A model generated the notes under the pieces. It did not search any database, had not been told where the DNA came from, and saw only the letters and a program-made list of their open reading frames with translations. Source: an uncultured Faecalibacterium sp. (GTDB lineage Bacteria > Bacillota > Clostridia > Oscillospirales > Ruminococcaceae). From it: DNA of 29,222 bases. The stretch covers positions 1 to 29,222 of the forward strand of contig URVW01000025.1 of the NCBI GenBank assembly GCA_900551435.1. The letters are read 5' to 3'. Position 1 is the first letter of the stretch. The number at the start of each line of letters is the position of its first letter. The translations under genes were made by a program, and so were the position numbers. This document shows, piece after piece, positions 16,883-26,017 of the stretch.

Positions 16883-17602
16883 GTGTCCATCCATCCTAGA
16901 CTGTCCCGCAAGGGGCAGATGTCCGAAGCGTTCTGCACTGCTATGTTCCTGTCGATCTCCGGCGGCTTGCAGGATGTCTACACCTATCTTTTCCGGGGAA
17001 AAGTGTTCGCCAACGCGCAGACGGGCAACATCGTGCTGTGCAGCGTGAACTTGTTTGCCGGAAAGTGGGCCGAAGCCTTGCACTATCTCGTACCGCTCTG
17101 CTTTTTTGCGCTGGGCGTGTTCGTGGCAGAGCTTCTGCGCCAGAAGTTCCAGCAGATGCAGCGGCTCCACTGGCGTCAGCTGGTCGTCCTCTGTGAGATC
17201 GTGATGCTGTTTGCGGTCGGCTTCTTCCCACAGGAATGGAACCTCGTCGCCAACGCGCTCGTCTCGTTCGCCTGTGCGATGCAGGTCCAAGCCTTCCGCA
17301 AGGTGAACGGCTACGCCTTCGCCAGCACCATGTGCATCGGCAACCTGCGCAGCGGGATGGATTCGCTGTGCAGCTGGCTGGTGGCCGGCAACAAAAACGC
17401 CAAAGACAAGGCGTTCCACTATTTCGCCATCATCTTCCTGTTCGCGCTGGGCGCCGGCTTGGGCAGCGTGGCGCTGAACTTCTGCGGGGCCAAGGCTATC
17501 TGGTTCTCCTGCCTCCTGCTGGCAGTCAGCTTCTGCCTGATGTTCATCAAAGAGGACATCGAAGAGCTGAAGGAAGACATCAAAGAATTCGAAAACCGCT
17601 GA
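16883..17602 (+). CDS. YoaK/DUF1275 family integral membrane protein
   Basis: Polytopic membrane protein of unknown function, 239 residues, the usual family length. The opening FLSISGGLQDVYTYLFRGKVFANAQTGNIV is the DUF1275 hallmark (shown in the translation at about residues 22-51, with key GG, D, Y and QTGN residues). About six hydrophobic segments follow, and the protein ends in a charged tail (EDIEELKEDIKEFE). Translation starts at a GTG, supported by GGAGG 7 nt upstream; no other start fits. It has its own strong promoter and a terminator, so it is a single-gene unit. A transport role is often suggested for the family but is not shown by the sequence. Confidence 0.88.
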   Translation: MSIHPRLSRKGQMSEAFCTAMFLSISGGLQDVYTYLFRGKVFANAQTGNIVLCSVNLFAGKWAEALHYLVPLCFFALGVFVAELLRQKFQQMQRLHWRQLVVLCEIVMLFAVGFFPQEWNLVANALVSFACAMQVQAFRKVNGYAFASTMCIGNLRSGMDSLCSWLVAGNKNAKDKAFHYFAIIFLFALGAGLGSVALNFCGAKAIWFSCLLLAVSFCLMFIKEDIEELKEDIKEFENR

Positions 17603-17614
17603 TTTTTACAGATC

Positions 17615-17661
17615 AATCTCTCCGTCCCGCTCCCTCCGGGCCTGACGGAGAGATTTTTTAT
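17615..17661 (+). terminator. Terminator after the DUF1275 gene
   Basis: Perfect 12-bp stem AATCTCTCCGTC (17615-17626) with GACGGAGAGATT (17644-17655), followed by a T-rich tract. Confidence 0.9.
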
Positions 17662-17669
17662 TTTTCGCC

Positions 17670-17694
17670 GAACACTTGGCCGCTGCCGTTCGTC
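17670..17694 (+). promoter_or_regulatory. Candidate ECF-type promoter before the sigma factor gene
   Basis: GAAC (17670-17673), 17 bp, then CGTC (17691-17694), resembling the AAC...CGTC layout of ECF sigma promoters and suggesting autoregulation. No good sigma-A promoter is visible in the 132 bp between the preceding stop and this gene. Short motif, so only suggestive. Confidence 0.35.
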
Positions 17695-17734
17695 TTACAG
17701 GCAGAACACCGCCACGGAGAAAGGAGGAACGCCC

Positions 17735-18223
17735 ATGTGGGAACAGCTCTATGCGGTATTCTGGGACAAGCTCGAGCATTTCTGCTATAAACTCTGCCGG
17801 GACGAAGCCCGCGCCGAGGACCTGACGCAGGAAGTTTTCCTGCGCGCATTGCAGAACCGCCCGCTTCTGGATACCTTCAACGAACAGCAATGCAAGGCGT
17901 GGCTGTTCGCCGCCGCCCGGAACCTCTACTGCGACCAGATTCGTCGTGCCGCAAAAGAAAAACAGCTTCTCTCGGCCCTGCAGCCCCCGGACGATGACGG
18001 AGACGTGCCAGACACCACCGCCGAAGCCGCCCTTGGGTCGGTGGAATTGGGCACAGTGCTGGCCCAACTGCCAGAACTGGACCGTCTGCTGTTCACCCTG
18101 CGCTATGACGAAGGCTACAATGCCGCCGAGCTGAGCACCCTGCTTCAGCTCCCGCCCGGAACCATTCGCAGCCGCCTTTCCCGGATCCGCCATCAGCTCA
18201 AAACCAAACTTTCGGAGGAATGA
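17735..18223 (+). CDS. RNA polymerase sigma-70 family factor, ECF type
   Basis: Alternative sigma factor of 162 residues, the usual ECF size. Region 2 is at the N-terminus (CRDEARAEDLTQEVFLRAL, then WLFAAARNLYCDQIRRAAKE) and region 4 at the C-terminus (LPELDRLLFTLRYDEGYNAAELSTLL then PPGTIRSRLSRIRHQLK, the helix-turn-helix for the -35 element). AAAGGAGG lies 7 nt before the ATG. The next gene starts 3 nt after the stop, and its ribosome binding site is inside the end of this gene, so the pair is translationally coupled. No membrane-bound anti-sigma factor is encoded next door, which is unusual. Regulon and signal are unknown. Confidence 0.88.
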   Translation: MWEQLYAVFWDKLEHFCYKLCRDEARAEDLTQEVFLRALQNRPLLDTFNEQQCKAWLFAAARNLYCDQIRRAAKEKQLLSALQPPDDDGDVPDTTAEAALGSVELGTVLAQLPELDRLLFTLRYDEGYNAAELSTLLQLPPGTIRSRLSRIRHQLKTKLSEE

Positions 18224-18226
18224 ACC

Positions 18227-19426
18227 ATGAAAAAGAATCTGAATGCCGACGCCCTTGTCCTCGACCTGCGCCACCTGACCGAAGAGACGCTCTCTTCTTA
18301 TGAGAACATCACGCTGAACGCCACCGTCACCCTGACCAGCCCCGCCGCACAGGCCCTTTTGAACCGCTACAACGTCAAATTGAACACCGTTCTGAGCCGG
18401 AACGTCCCGGACGACGTCCGTGCAACGGTCGTCAACGGCAAGACCACCCTCACCGCCGCCGACAAGTCCGAGAACCGTCAGGTGCTCGTAGTCAACGGCA
18501 AAGTCACCCTGACCGCCGATGCTGCCGACACCCTGCGCCAGTACGAAGCCATCGTGCTCAACGGCAAAGCCTACTGCCCGCAGTCGCTGGCGTCCCTCTT
18601 CCACGAAGTCGCCACCATCAACGGCAAGCTGGTCACCTACCCCGACGAGGCCGTGGTGCTGAGCGGCCGTTCGGTCAAGCTGGACCGGACCTTCCTGCTG
18701 CGGGCAAAGAACTGCCTTTATTGGACGGAGCGGATGTTCGTGGCCGTGGACCCGAAACTGGACGCCGCCGCCCTCACGGCCAAGGGCTGCCGGTTCACCG
18801 CGCCGAAAGCCCTTTTGAGCGAATCGCTGGCCGAACCGCTGGCCCAGCTCTTCTCGGACGATACCGAGCTGGTCATCCTGCCGGACGGGACCGCCGTGGT
18901 GGACGATGACCTCGACCTGACCGCCGCTTCCAGCCGCTCGTATGGCTCCCGCCTGTACGTTCTGGGCGACGTGACCTTCTCCGACGACTGCGCCGACGCT
19001 CTGCGCAAGCTGGAATTTTTCCACGTCTCCGGCACGGTCACTCTGCCCGCTGCGCTGGAAGAGGCGTTCTACGCCATCCCGGATGCGGCATTCGACGACC
19101 TGCGCATTCTGTCCGGCCATCTGCTCCACGGTCTGCCCCTGCTCAAGCTCACGAACGACTTTCTCACGGACCATCCGGAAGGCATCGCCTGCATTGACTG
19201 TGCCTGTGTCACCCTCGATGAAGCGCTTCTGCCGGATGACATCGCCAAGCGCTGCCAGTTCGACGGCTGCGCCCTTATCCGCTGCTCCGAGCGTCAGCAG
19301 AACGCGGTGGCGTCCGTCTCCCGCAATGTCGCGCAGATCATGACCACCGGCCAAAAGGACGGCCCCCTGAACGGCCTGTTCGACGCCAACACTACCTCCC
19401 TGAATGCCTTGCAGCTGACGCTGTAA
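18227..19426 (+). CDS. Unrecognised repeat protein coupled to the sigma factor
   Basis: I do not recognise this 399-residue protein. It has no signal peptide or membrane helix. It is built from loosely repeated units of the form V-x-G-x-V-T-L followed by a short helix-like stretch, for example VVNGKTTLTA, VVNGKVTLTADAADTL, VLNGKAYCPQSL, VLGDVTFSDDCADAL and VSGTVTLPAALEEAF. This pattern suggests a beta-solenoid or a stack of strand-helix repeats, recalling bactofilins or polymer-forming proteins, without proof. The C-terminal third is rich in cysteine (CIDCACV, RCQFDGC, RC). Co-translation with the ECF sigma gene makes it a candidate cytoplasmic regulator, sensor or main product of the sigma system. 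A terminator follows. Confidence 0.75.
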   Translation: MKKNLNADALVLDLRHLTEETLSSYENITLNATVTLTSPAAQALLNRYNVKLNTVLSRNVPDDVRATVVNGKTTLTAADKSENRQVLVVNGKVTLTADAADTLRQYEAIVLNGKAYCPQSLASLFHEVATINGKLVTYPDEAVVLSGRSVKLDRTFLLRAKNCLYWTERMFVAVDPKLDAAALTAKGCRFTAPKALLSESLAEPLAQLFSDDTELVILPDGTAVVDDDLDLTAASSRSYGSRLYVLGDVTFSDDCADALRKLEFFHVSGTVTLPAALEEAFYAIPDAAFDDLRILSGHLLHGLPLLKLTNDFLTDHPEGIACIDCACVTLDEALLPDDIAKRCQFDGCALIRCSERQQNAVASVSRNVAQIMTTGQKDGPLNGLFDANTTSLNALQLTL

Positions 19427-19438
19427 GATTCTGGAACA

Positions 19439-19490
19439 ACAGCTCCCGCATTTGCTGCCCTCCTATGGCAGATGCGGGAGCTGTTTTAGT
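19439..19490 (+). terminator. Terminator after the sigma factor operon
   Basis: ACAGCTCCCGCAT (19439-19451) pairs perfectly with ATGCGGGAGCTGT (19472-19484), with an inner CTGCC/GGCAG stem and a modest T-rich tail. Confidence 0.85.
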
Positions 19491-19725
19491 TTCGGCAGTC
19501 CAAATCGTTCAGGAATTTCTTCATCGCGGTCCTGCATCCTACCGGAGATGAGCTTCCTTCGGCATCTGCCCGGTGAAATTTGCGTACTCTGCCCGTTTGG
19601 CAAGGATTTTTCATTGCGTTGGCCGGTTTGATATGGTATACTGATTTTATTGTGTAAAACGCCCGCAGCGGGCTTGCCGGTGTGACAGTCCGCGCGGGAT
19701 TTGAGATCAGGAAGAGGAGCAACCA
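19491..19725 (+). other. Intergenic region before the DUF1846 gene
   Basis: After the terminator there is about 120 bp in which I see nothing definite except a weak 42-codon minus-strand frame without a ribosome binding site. Then come the promoter at 19614-19642 and a leader of about 77 nt containing a small GCCCG/CGGGC hairpin (19661-19673). Confidence 0.5.
19614..19642 (+). promoter_or_regulatory. Promoter of the DUF1846 gene
   Basis: TTGCGT (19614-19619), 17-bp spacer, TATACT (19637-19642) with extended -10 TGG. Confidence 0.75.
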
Positions 19726-21216
19726 ATGAAAAAAGGATTTGACAACGACAAATACCTTCAGATGCAGTCGGAGCACATCCGCGAGCGGATCGCGCAGTTC
19801 GACAACAAGCTGTATCTGGAATTCGGCGGAAAGCTGTTCGATGACTACCACGCCTCCCGCGTGCTGCCCGGTTTCCAGCCGGACTCCAAGCTGCAAATGC
19901 TGCTGCAGCTGAAGGATCAGGCCGAGATCGTCATCGTCATCAGCGCAGAGGACATCGTCAGCAACAAGGTGCGCGGCGACTACGGTATCACCTACGACCT
20001 CGATGTTCTACGCCTCATCGACGCCTTTCAGGAGCGCGGCCTGTTCGTGGGCAGCGTCTGCCTGACCATGTACACCGCCGCCCCCGAAGTGGAAGCCTTT
20101 GAAAAGCGGCTGAACACGCTGGGCATCCGGACGTTCCGCCACTACAAGATTCCGGGCTATCCCAACGATGTTTCCCGCATCGTCAGCGACGAGGGTTACG
20201 GCCGCAACGACTACATCGAGACGGAGCGCCCGCTGGTGGTCATCACGGCCCCCGGCCCCGGCAGCGGAAAAATGGCCACCTGCCTGTCCCAGCTGTACCA
20301 CGAGTACAAGCGCGGCGTCAAGGCCGGCTATGCCAAGTTTGAGACGTTCCCCATCTGGAACATCCCCCTCAAGCATCCCGTCAACCTCGCTTACGAGGCC
20401 GCGACCGCAGACCTGAACGACGTGAACATGATCGACCCCTTCCATCTGGAAGCCTACGGCAAAACGGCGGTCAACTACAACCGCGACATCGAGATCTTCC
20501 CCGTGGTCAACGCGATGTTTGAGCTGATCGCGGGCAAAAGCCCCTACCACTCCCCCACCGATATGGGCGTCAACATGGCGGGCAACTGCATCGTGGACGA
20601 TGCCGTCTGCTGCGAAGCTTCCCGCAACGAGATCATCCGCCGCCACTTCAAGGCGCTGTGCGACCTGAAGAACGGCGCACAGGTCCAGAGCGAAGTCTAC
20701 AAACTGGAGCTGCTGATGAATCAGGCCGGTCTGACGCTGGGCAGCCGCCCGGTCGAGCAGTCCGCCCATGCCGTTTCCGAGCGGACCGGCGGCGCACCCG
20801 CTGCCGCCATCGAGCTGCCGGACGGCACGGTCGTCACCGGCAAGACCGGCCCCCTGCTGGGCGCCGCCTCTTCTGCCCTGCTGAACGCCCTCAAGAAGCT
20901 GGCCGGCATCGATCAGGAGACGGACCTCGTGTCTGCCCGCGCCATCGAGCCGATCCAGACCCTCAAGACCAACTATCTTGGCAGCAAGAATCCCCGTCTG
21001 CACACCGACGAGATTCTCATCGCGCTGTCCAGCTCTGCGGCCGAGAATCCCACAGCTGCCGCCGCTCTGCGCCAGCTGTCCAACCTCAAGGGCTGTGACA
21101 TGCACTCCACGGTCATCCTGTCCAGCGTGGACACCGACACCGTGAAGAAACTCGGCATGTACCTCACCTGCGAACCCGCCTACGAGGAAGAGGACCGCAA
21201 GTACCACAAGAAGTAA
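19726..21216 (+). CDS. DUF1846 domain-containing protein
   Basis: Cytoplasmic protein of 496 residues, the normal length of the DUF1846 family found in Firmicutes; the biochemical role is not settled. Recognisable parts are the N-terminal GFDNDKYLQMQSEHIRERI, the EFGGKLFDDYHASRVLPGF stretch, and a glycine-rich APGPGSGKMATCLSQLYHE near residue 178 that looks like a phosphate-binding loop. PVNLAYEAATADLNDVNMIDPFHLEAYG follows in the middle. GAGGAG lies 6 nt before the ATG. It is a single gene with its own promoter and a terminator shared with the convergent CYTH gene. The family assignment is confident; no function is claimed. Confidence 0.88.
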   Translation: MKKGFDNDKYLQMQSEHIRERIAQFDNKLYLEFGGKLFDDYHASRVLPGFQPDSKLQMLLQLKDQAEIVIVISAEDIVSNKVRGDYGITYDLDVLRLIDAFQERGLFVGSVCLTMYTAAPEVEAFEKRLNTLGIRTFRHYKIPGYPNDVSRIVSDEGYGRNDYIETERPLVVITAPGPGSGKMATCLSQLYHEYKRGVKAGYAKFETFPIWNIPLKHPVNLAYEAATADLNDVNMIDPFHLEAYGKTAVNYNRDIEIFPVVNAMFELIAGKSPYHSPTDMGVNMAGNCIVDDAVCCEASRNEIIRRHFKALCDLKNGAQVQSEVYKLELLMNQAGLTLGSRPVEQSAHAVSERTGGAPAAAIELPDGTVVTGKTGPLLGAASSALLNALKKLAGIDQETDLVSARAIEPIQTLKTNYLGSKNPRLHTDEILIALSSSAAENPTAAAALRQLSNLKGCDMHSTVILSSVDTDTVKKLGMYLTCEPAYEEEDRKYHKK

Positions 21217-21222
21217 CCAAAA

Positions 21223-21258
21223 GGACCCGCTTCATTTGAAAGAAGCGGGTCCCTTTTT
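21223..21258. terminator. Terminator between the DUF1846 and CYTH genes
   Basis: GGACCCGCTTC (21223-21233) pairs perfectly with GAAGCGGGTCC (21242-21252), with T5 following on the plus strand and a T-run on the minus strand. Serves both convergent genes. Confidence 0.9.
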
Positions 21259-21763
21259 ATGCCATGCGAGTCTGGTTCCAATATTCGCCCATACTCTGTC
21301 CCGGCTGGTCGGTCACATCGTCGTTCAGATACTCCGCCAAACCGCAGGAGCTGGGGTCCCACGCGCGGGCCTGTTCCACCGAACGGTATTCCACCTCGGC
21401 GTACCAGAACTCGGTCGGCTGGCCCGCATCCACATGGTTGACTTCCAGCACCAGCCCATCCGGCAGAAGATAGCTGCGGCGGACTTTTTCGATGAGCGGT
21501 TTGCCGACGATCTTCTGTTCCAGCTCGTCGAACAGTTCTTTGTCGATGGAGCGTTCGATCTCCTCCCGAGCCAGCCCGCCGCCGGACTTGAAGCAGAGGA
21601 TATAGTCCGTCTTGCCGCCCTTGAGCGCTTCCTCGCGGATGCGGACCGTGGGGTGCACGCTGATATATCCCTGCCGCATGGCAAATTCCTCTTTCAGCGG
21701 CAGTTCCGGAAAGCCGCTCCCTTCCGGCCAGCCGTTCACCATCCATTTGCGTTCGATTTCCAT
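21257..21763 (-). CDS. CYTH domain-containing protein
   Basis: Small 168-residue protein of the CYTH superfamily (adenylate cyclase class IV/thiamine triphosphatase fold), which hydrolyses or binds triphosphorylated substrates in a beta-barrel tunnel. The N-terminal MEIERKW is the diagnostic ExExK motif. Further charged strand residues follow as expected (TVRIREE, DYILCFKSG, EIERSIDKELFDEL, VRRSYLL, LVLEVNHVD, YAEVEYRS). The substrate is unknown; inorganic triphosphatase activity is common in bacterial members. A GAGGT ribosome binding site precedes the ATG. It is convergent with DUF1846 and divergent from the rRNA methyltransferase gene. Confidence 0.87.
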   Translation of the reverse strand: MEIERKWMVNGWPEGSGFPELPLKEEFAMRQGYISVHPTVRIREEALKGGKTDYILCFKSGGGLAREEIERSIDKELFDELEQKIVGKPLIEKVRRSYLLPDGLVLEVNHVDAGQPTEFWYAEVEYRSVEQARAWDPSSCGLAEYLNDDVTDQPGQSMGEYWNQTRMA

Positions 21764-21814
21764 CTGTACGACCTCATTTCTGTTGGATTTCCTGTTTATT
21801 CTAACACGTTTTTA

Positions 21815-21823
21815 TGCTATTAT
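21815..21823 (+). promoter_or_regulatory. Extended -10 of the RlmI-type methyltransferase gene
   Basis: TGC-TATTAT with a weak TTTATT (21795-21800) 17 bp upstream. The leader to the ATG is about 100 nt and can form a 7-bp ATCTCTG/CAGAGAT stem. Confidence 0.4.
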
Positions 21824-21931
21824 AAAGGGGATTTGAAACCAATCCCGCGGCGATCTCTGCCGCACGAGGGGGCCGAGCAAGTTCCCAGAGATGCGGCCCG
21901 CACACGGGCGTTCTATCTTAAAGGAGTTTTC

Positions 21932-23161
21932 ATGAAAACAAACCGCAGTTATCCTGTCTACAAAGTCAACAAACACGCCGAAGGGCTTCTGGTGGGCGGC
22001 CATCCATGGGTGTATGAGAACGACATCCTCGAAGCCCCGGCCGAGGAACCCGAAAACGGGACCCTCGTTGACGTCGTCAGCACCAAGGGTTCCTACCTTG
22101 GCACGGGCTTCCTCTCGCTCAAGAGCAAGATTCGGGTCCGGCTCATTTCCCGCAACGCCAACGACACCTTTGACGTCAACTTCTGGCGCCGCCGGGTCGA
22201 GTATGCGTGGAGCTACCGCAAGACCGTCCTCGAGCCGGACGATCTGTCGGCGTGCCGCGTGATCTTCGGCGAAGCCGACCAGTTCCCGGGCCTGACCGTG
22301 GACCGCTTCAACAACATTCTGGTCACCCAGACCCTCAGCGTCGGCATGGAAAAACTCAAGCCGATCCTCTTCCCGCTGCTGGCCGAGGTCCTGCGGGCAG
22401 ACGGCCAGACCATCGACGGCATCTATGAGCGGAACGACGAAGCTCTCCGCGCCAAAGAGGGCCTTGCGCAGAACAAGGGCTGGTTCGAACTTCCGGGCGA
22501 GACGCATCCGGCATCCACCCAGACCGAGATCTGTGAGAACGGCGTGTTCTACCACGTCGATTTCGAGAACGGTCAAAAGACCGGCTTCTTCCTCGACCAG
22601 AAATACAACCGCCGCGCTGTGGCCCGCATCGCCGCAGGGCACACCGTGCTGGACTGCTTCACCCACACCGGCAGCTTTGCACTGAATGCCGCCAAGGGCG
22701 GGGCCGCCCGCGTCACCGCCGCCGACATCAGCGCAGACGCCATCGCCATGGCCCAGCGCAACGCCGAGCGGAACGGTCTGACCAACATGGACTTCCTCTG
22801 CGAGGACACCTTTGAGCTTCTGCCCCGGCTGGAAAAAGAGGGCCACCCCTATGATTTCATCATCCTCGACCCGCCGGCCTTCACCAAAGCCCGCCGCACC
22901 GTCGAGAACGCCATGCGCGGCTACAAAGAGATCAACTACCGCGCCATGAAGCTGCTGCCCCGCGGCGGCTATCTGGCAACGGCCAGCTGCTCGCACTTTG
23001 CCACGGAAGAGCTGTTCATCAAGATGCTGCACGCTGCCGCAAAGGACGCGCACCGTCAGCTGCGTCAGATCGAGGTCCGCCAGCAGGCCCCTGACCACCC
23101 CATCCTGTGGGGCGTCCCGGAGACGAACTACCTGAAGTTCTTCCTGTTTCAGGTGATTTAA
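21932..23161 (+). CDS. rlmI: Class I SAM-dependent rRNA methyltransferase (RlmI type)
   Basis: Predicted 23S rRNA m5C methyltransferase of the RlmI family, 409 residues, close to the usual length. A PUA RNA-binding domain covers about residues 1-80 (HPWVYENDI, GTLVDVVSTKGSYLGTGF). A central EEHUD-like region follows, then a Rossmann methyltransferase domain with the AdoMet loop DCFTHTGSFAL at 241, DPPAF at 313 and SCSH with Cys353. The frame is open as far as 21236, but that part overlaps the CYTH gene. The start at 21932 is fixed by AAAGGAG and by homology. The stop TAA (23159-23161) overlaps the left end of repeat copy 2. Which cytosine is modified is inferred from the family only. Confidence 0.88.
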   Translation: MKTNRSYPVYKVNKHAEGLLVGGHPWVYENDILEAPAEEPENGTLVDVVSTKGSYLGTGFLSLKSKIRVRLISRNANDTFDVNFWRRRVEYAWSYRKTVLEPDDLSACRVIFGEADQFPGLTVDRFNNILVTQTLSVGMEKLKPILFPLLAEVLRADGQTIDGIYERNDEALRAKEGLAQNKGWFELPGETHPASTQTEICENGVFYHVDFENGQKTGFFLDQKYNRRAVARIAAGHTVLDCFTHTGSFALNAAKGGAARVTAADISADAIAMAQRNAERNGLTNMDFLCEDTFELLPRLEKEGHPYDFIILDPPAFTKARRTVENAMRGYKEINYRAMKLLPRGGYLATASCSHFATEELFIKMLHAAAKDAHRQLRQIEVRQQAPDHPILWGVPETNYLKFFLFQVI

Positions 23162-23460
23162 CCTCTCCGTCATCGCTGACGCGATGCCACCTCTCCTGAT
23201 AGGAGAGGTCTTGGCAGGTCGGACAACCCCCGCTGGACGCTTAGGCCCAATCGGGCGCAAAGCACCGGGCCTTGTCCTCATTGGCAGCAGCATCTAAACT
23301 ACGCTCTATCAAAGAGGACTCGTATAGATGCCGTTGCCCTAGGCAGCGGAGCACTTCCGTTTCAGGTTTCGAGAAGCCCTATTCATTCAGCAGGACCAAA
23401 ACCGGCACGCCAGTGGCTCCCCTTCTAAGGGGAGCTGTCTGCGAAGCAGACTGAGAGGTT
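23160..23460. repeat. MITE-like non-coding repeat element, copy 2
   Basis: A 301-bp relative of 15580-15881, with the same ends (AACCTCTC/GAGAGGTT) and outer hairpins in the same orientation. The 40-bp hairpin core (23291-23330) matches the reverse complement of the core in copy 1 (34 of 40 positions). The right-end hairpin is GTCTGC/GCAGAC (23437-23451) where copy 1 has GTCACC/GGTGAC, so pairing is preserved. The left outer arm of the long inverted repeat seen in copy 1 is not conserved, while the right one (AGCGGAGCAC) is. No coding capacity. Confidence 0.85.
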
Positions 23461-23551
23461 ATACGGGCAGATACGGTTCGAAAAGTCATACCAAGCACAC
23501 AAGCTCCAAAATTTCGGGAGGCCGTTTGTGCAGAATCGTCAGTTTTGTCTA
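23461..23551. other. Spacer between the repeat and the glnN promoter
   Basis: About 90 bp with a weak imperfect hairpin (GCACA...TGTGC, 23495-23542). I see no gene here. Together with the repeat and the glnN leader it makes up the 565-bp gap between genes. Confidence 0.4.
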
Positions 23552-23580
23552 TTGCGTTTTTTTGCCCCGTGGGCTATAAT
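23552..23580 (+). promoter_or_regulatory. Promoter of the glutamine synthetase III gene
   Basis: TTGCGT (23552-23557), 17-bp spacer, TATAAT (23575-23580). Transcription should begin near 23587, giving a leader of about 140 nt. Confidence 0.8.
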
Positions 23581-23590
23581 CATGCCATAG

Positions 23591-23606
23591 ACAGCAACGG
23601 CGCTGT
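23591..23606 (+). promoter_or_regulatory. ANTAR-target-like hairpin in the glnN leader
   Basis: Stem ACAGC/GCTGT closing the hexaloop AACGGC, which has A at position 1 and G at position 4, as in known ANTAR RNA targets. Its loop and 3' strand form the 5' half of the terminator at 23596-23634, so the two structures exclude each other. The usual second hairpin is not seen. Confidence 0.45.
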
Positions 23607-23640
23607 GGGTCACCTCCTGACTCGCAGCGTCGTTTTGTTT
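23596..23640 (+). terminator. Leader terminator (attenuator) of glnN
   Basis: A 17-bp stem with three wobble pairs joins 23596-23612 to 23618-23634, with a CCTCC loop, followed by TTTTGTTT. It lies just after the predicted transcription start and 86 nt before the glnN ATG, so it should stop most transcripts unless antiterminated. Confidence 0.75.
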
Positions 23641-23726
23641 AAGGAAGCTTTCGCGCAGGACCTTCCGCATGGATGGTTTTTCTGCGATGTTGGGAAAGAA
23701 ACAAGATCAAGTAAGGAGTAGGATTT

Positions 23727-25814
<2,088 letters not shown>

Positions 25815-25839
25815 TCACGCAAAAGCATCATAAGCATCG

Positions 25840-25948
25840 TTAGGCTGTAGAATTTATTACGCCATTCTCCTTTTCCTATTTCTTACACCAGCCTAAAGAC
25901 CCGCTCTCCTGCGAGGGTGGGCCTTTAGGCGTTTTTTGAGAATGGCGA
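25840..25948 (+). promoter_or_regulatory. Terminator with competing pairings between glnN and glnA
   Basis: GCCTAAAG (25891-25898) and CTTTAGGC (25923-25930) form an intrinsic terminator with an inner ACCC/GGGT stem and T6 (25932-25937). The same 5' arm is also perfectly complementary to TTAGGCTG (25840-25847), which would give an alternative antiterminator. In addition CGCCATTCTC (25860-25869) matches GAGAATGGCG (25938-25947) around the whole terminator. It may be simply the glnN terminator or a regulated glnA leader. A possible -10 (TAGAAT, 25848-25853) lacks a good -35. Confidence 0.65.
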
Positions 25949-25984
25949 AATTTTTACCATTTCTGGGATATCATCTCAACAAAC

Positions 25985-26003
25985 TGCCGCGGCCATCGCG
26001 GCA
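25985..26003 (+). promoter_or_regulatory. GC-rich hairpin directly before the glnA ribosome binding site
   Basis: TGCCGCG (25985-25991) and CGCGGCA (25997-26003) with loop GCCAT, ending 1 nt before GGAGGGG (26005-26011). It could modulate translation or mRNA stability. Confidence 0.5.
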
Positions 26004-26017
26004 TGGAGGGGTTTTCT

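Noticed and set aside
19486..19614. 42-codon minus-strand frame in the gap before the DUF1846 gene
   Set aside because: It has no ribosome binding site, overlaps the terminator of the upstream operon and the promoter of the DUF1846 gene, and resembles nothing I recognise.
21236..21931. N-terminal extension of the RlmI-type gene back to 21236
   Set aside because: It overlaps the CYTH gene on the other strand and a terminator; the PUA domain starts at the ATG at 21932, which has a proper ribosome binding site.
23160..23460. CRISPR array or insertion sequence in the repeat-rich gaps
   Set aside because: There are no regularly spaced direct repeats and no transposase frame; the two regions are single copies of one hairpin-rich non-coding element.
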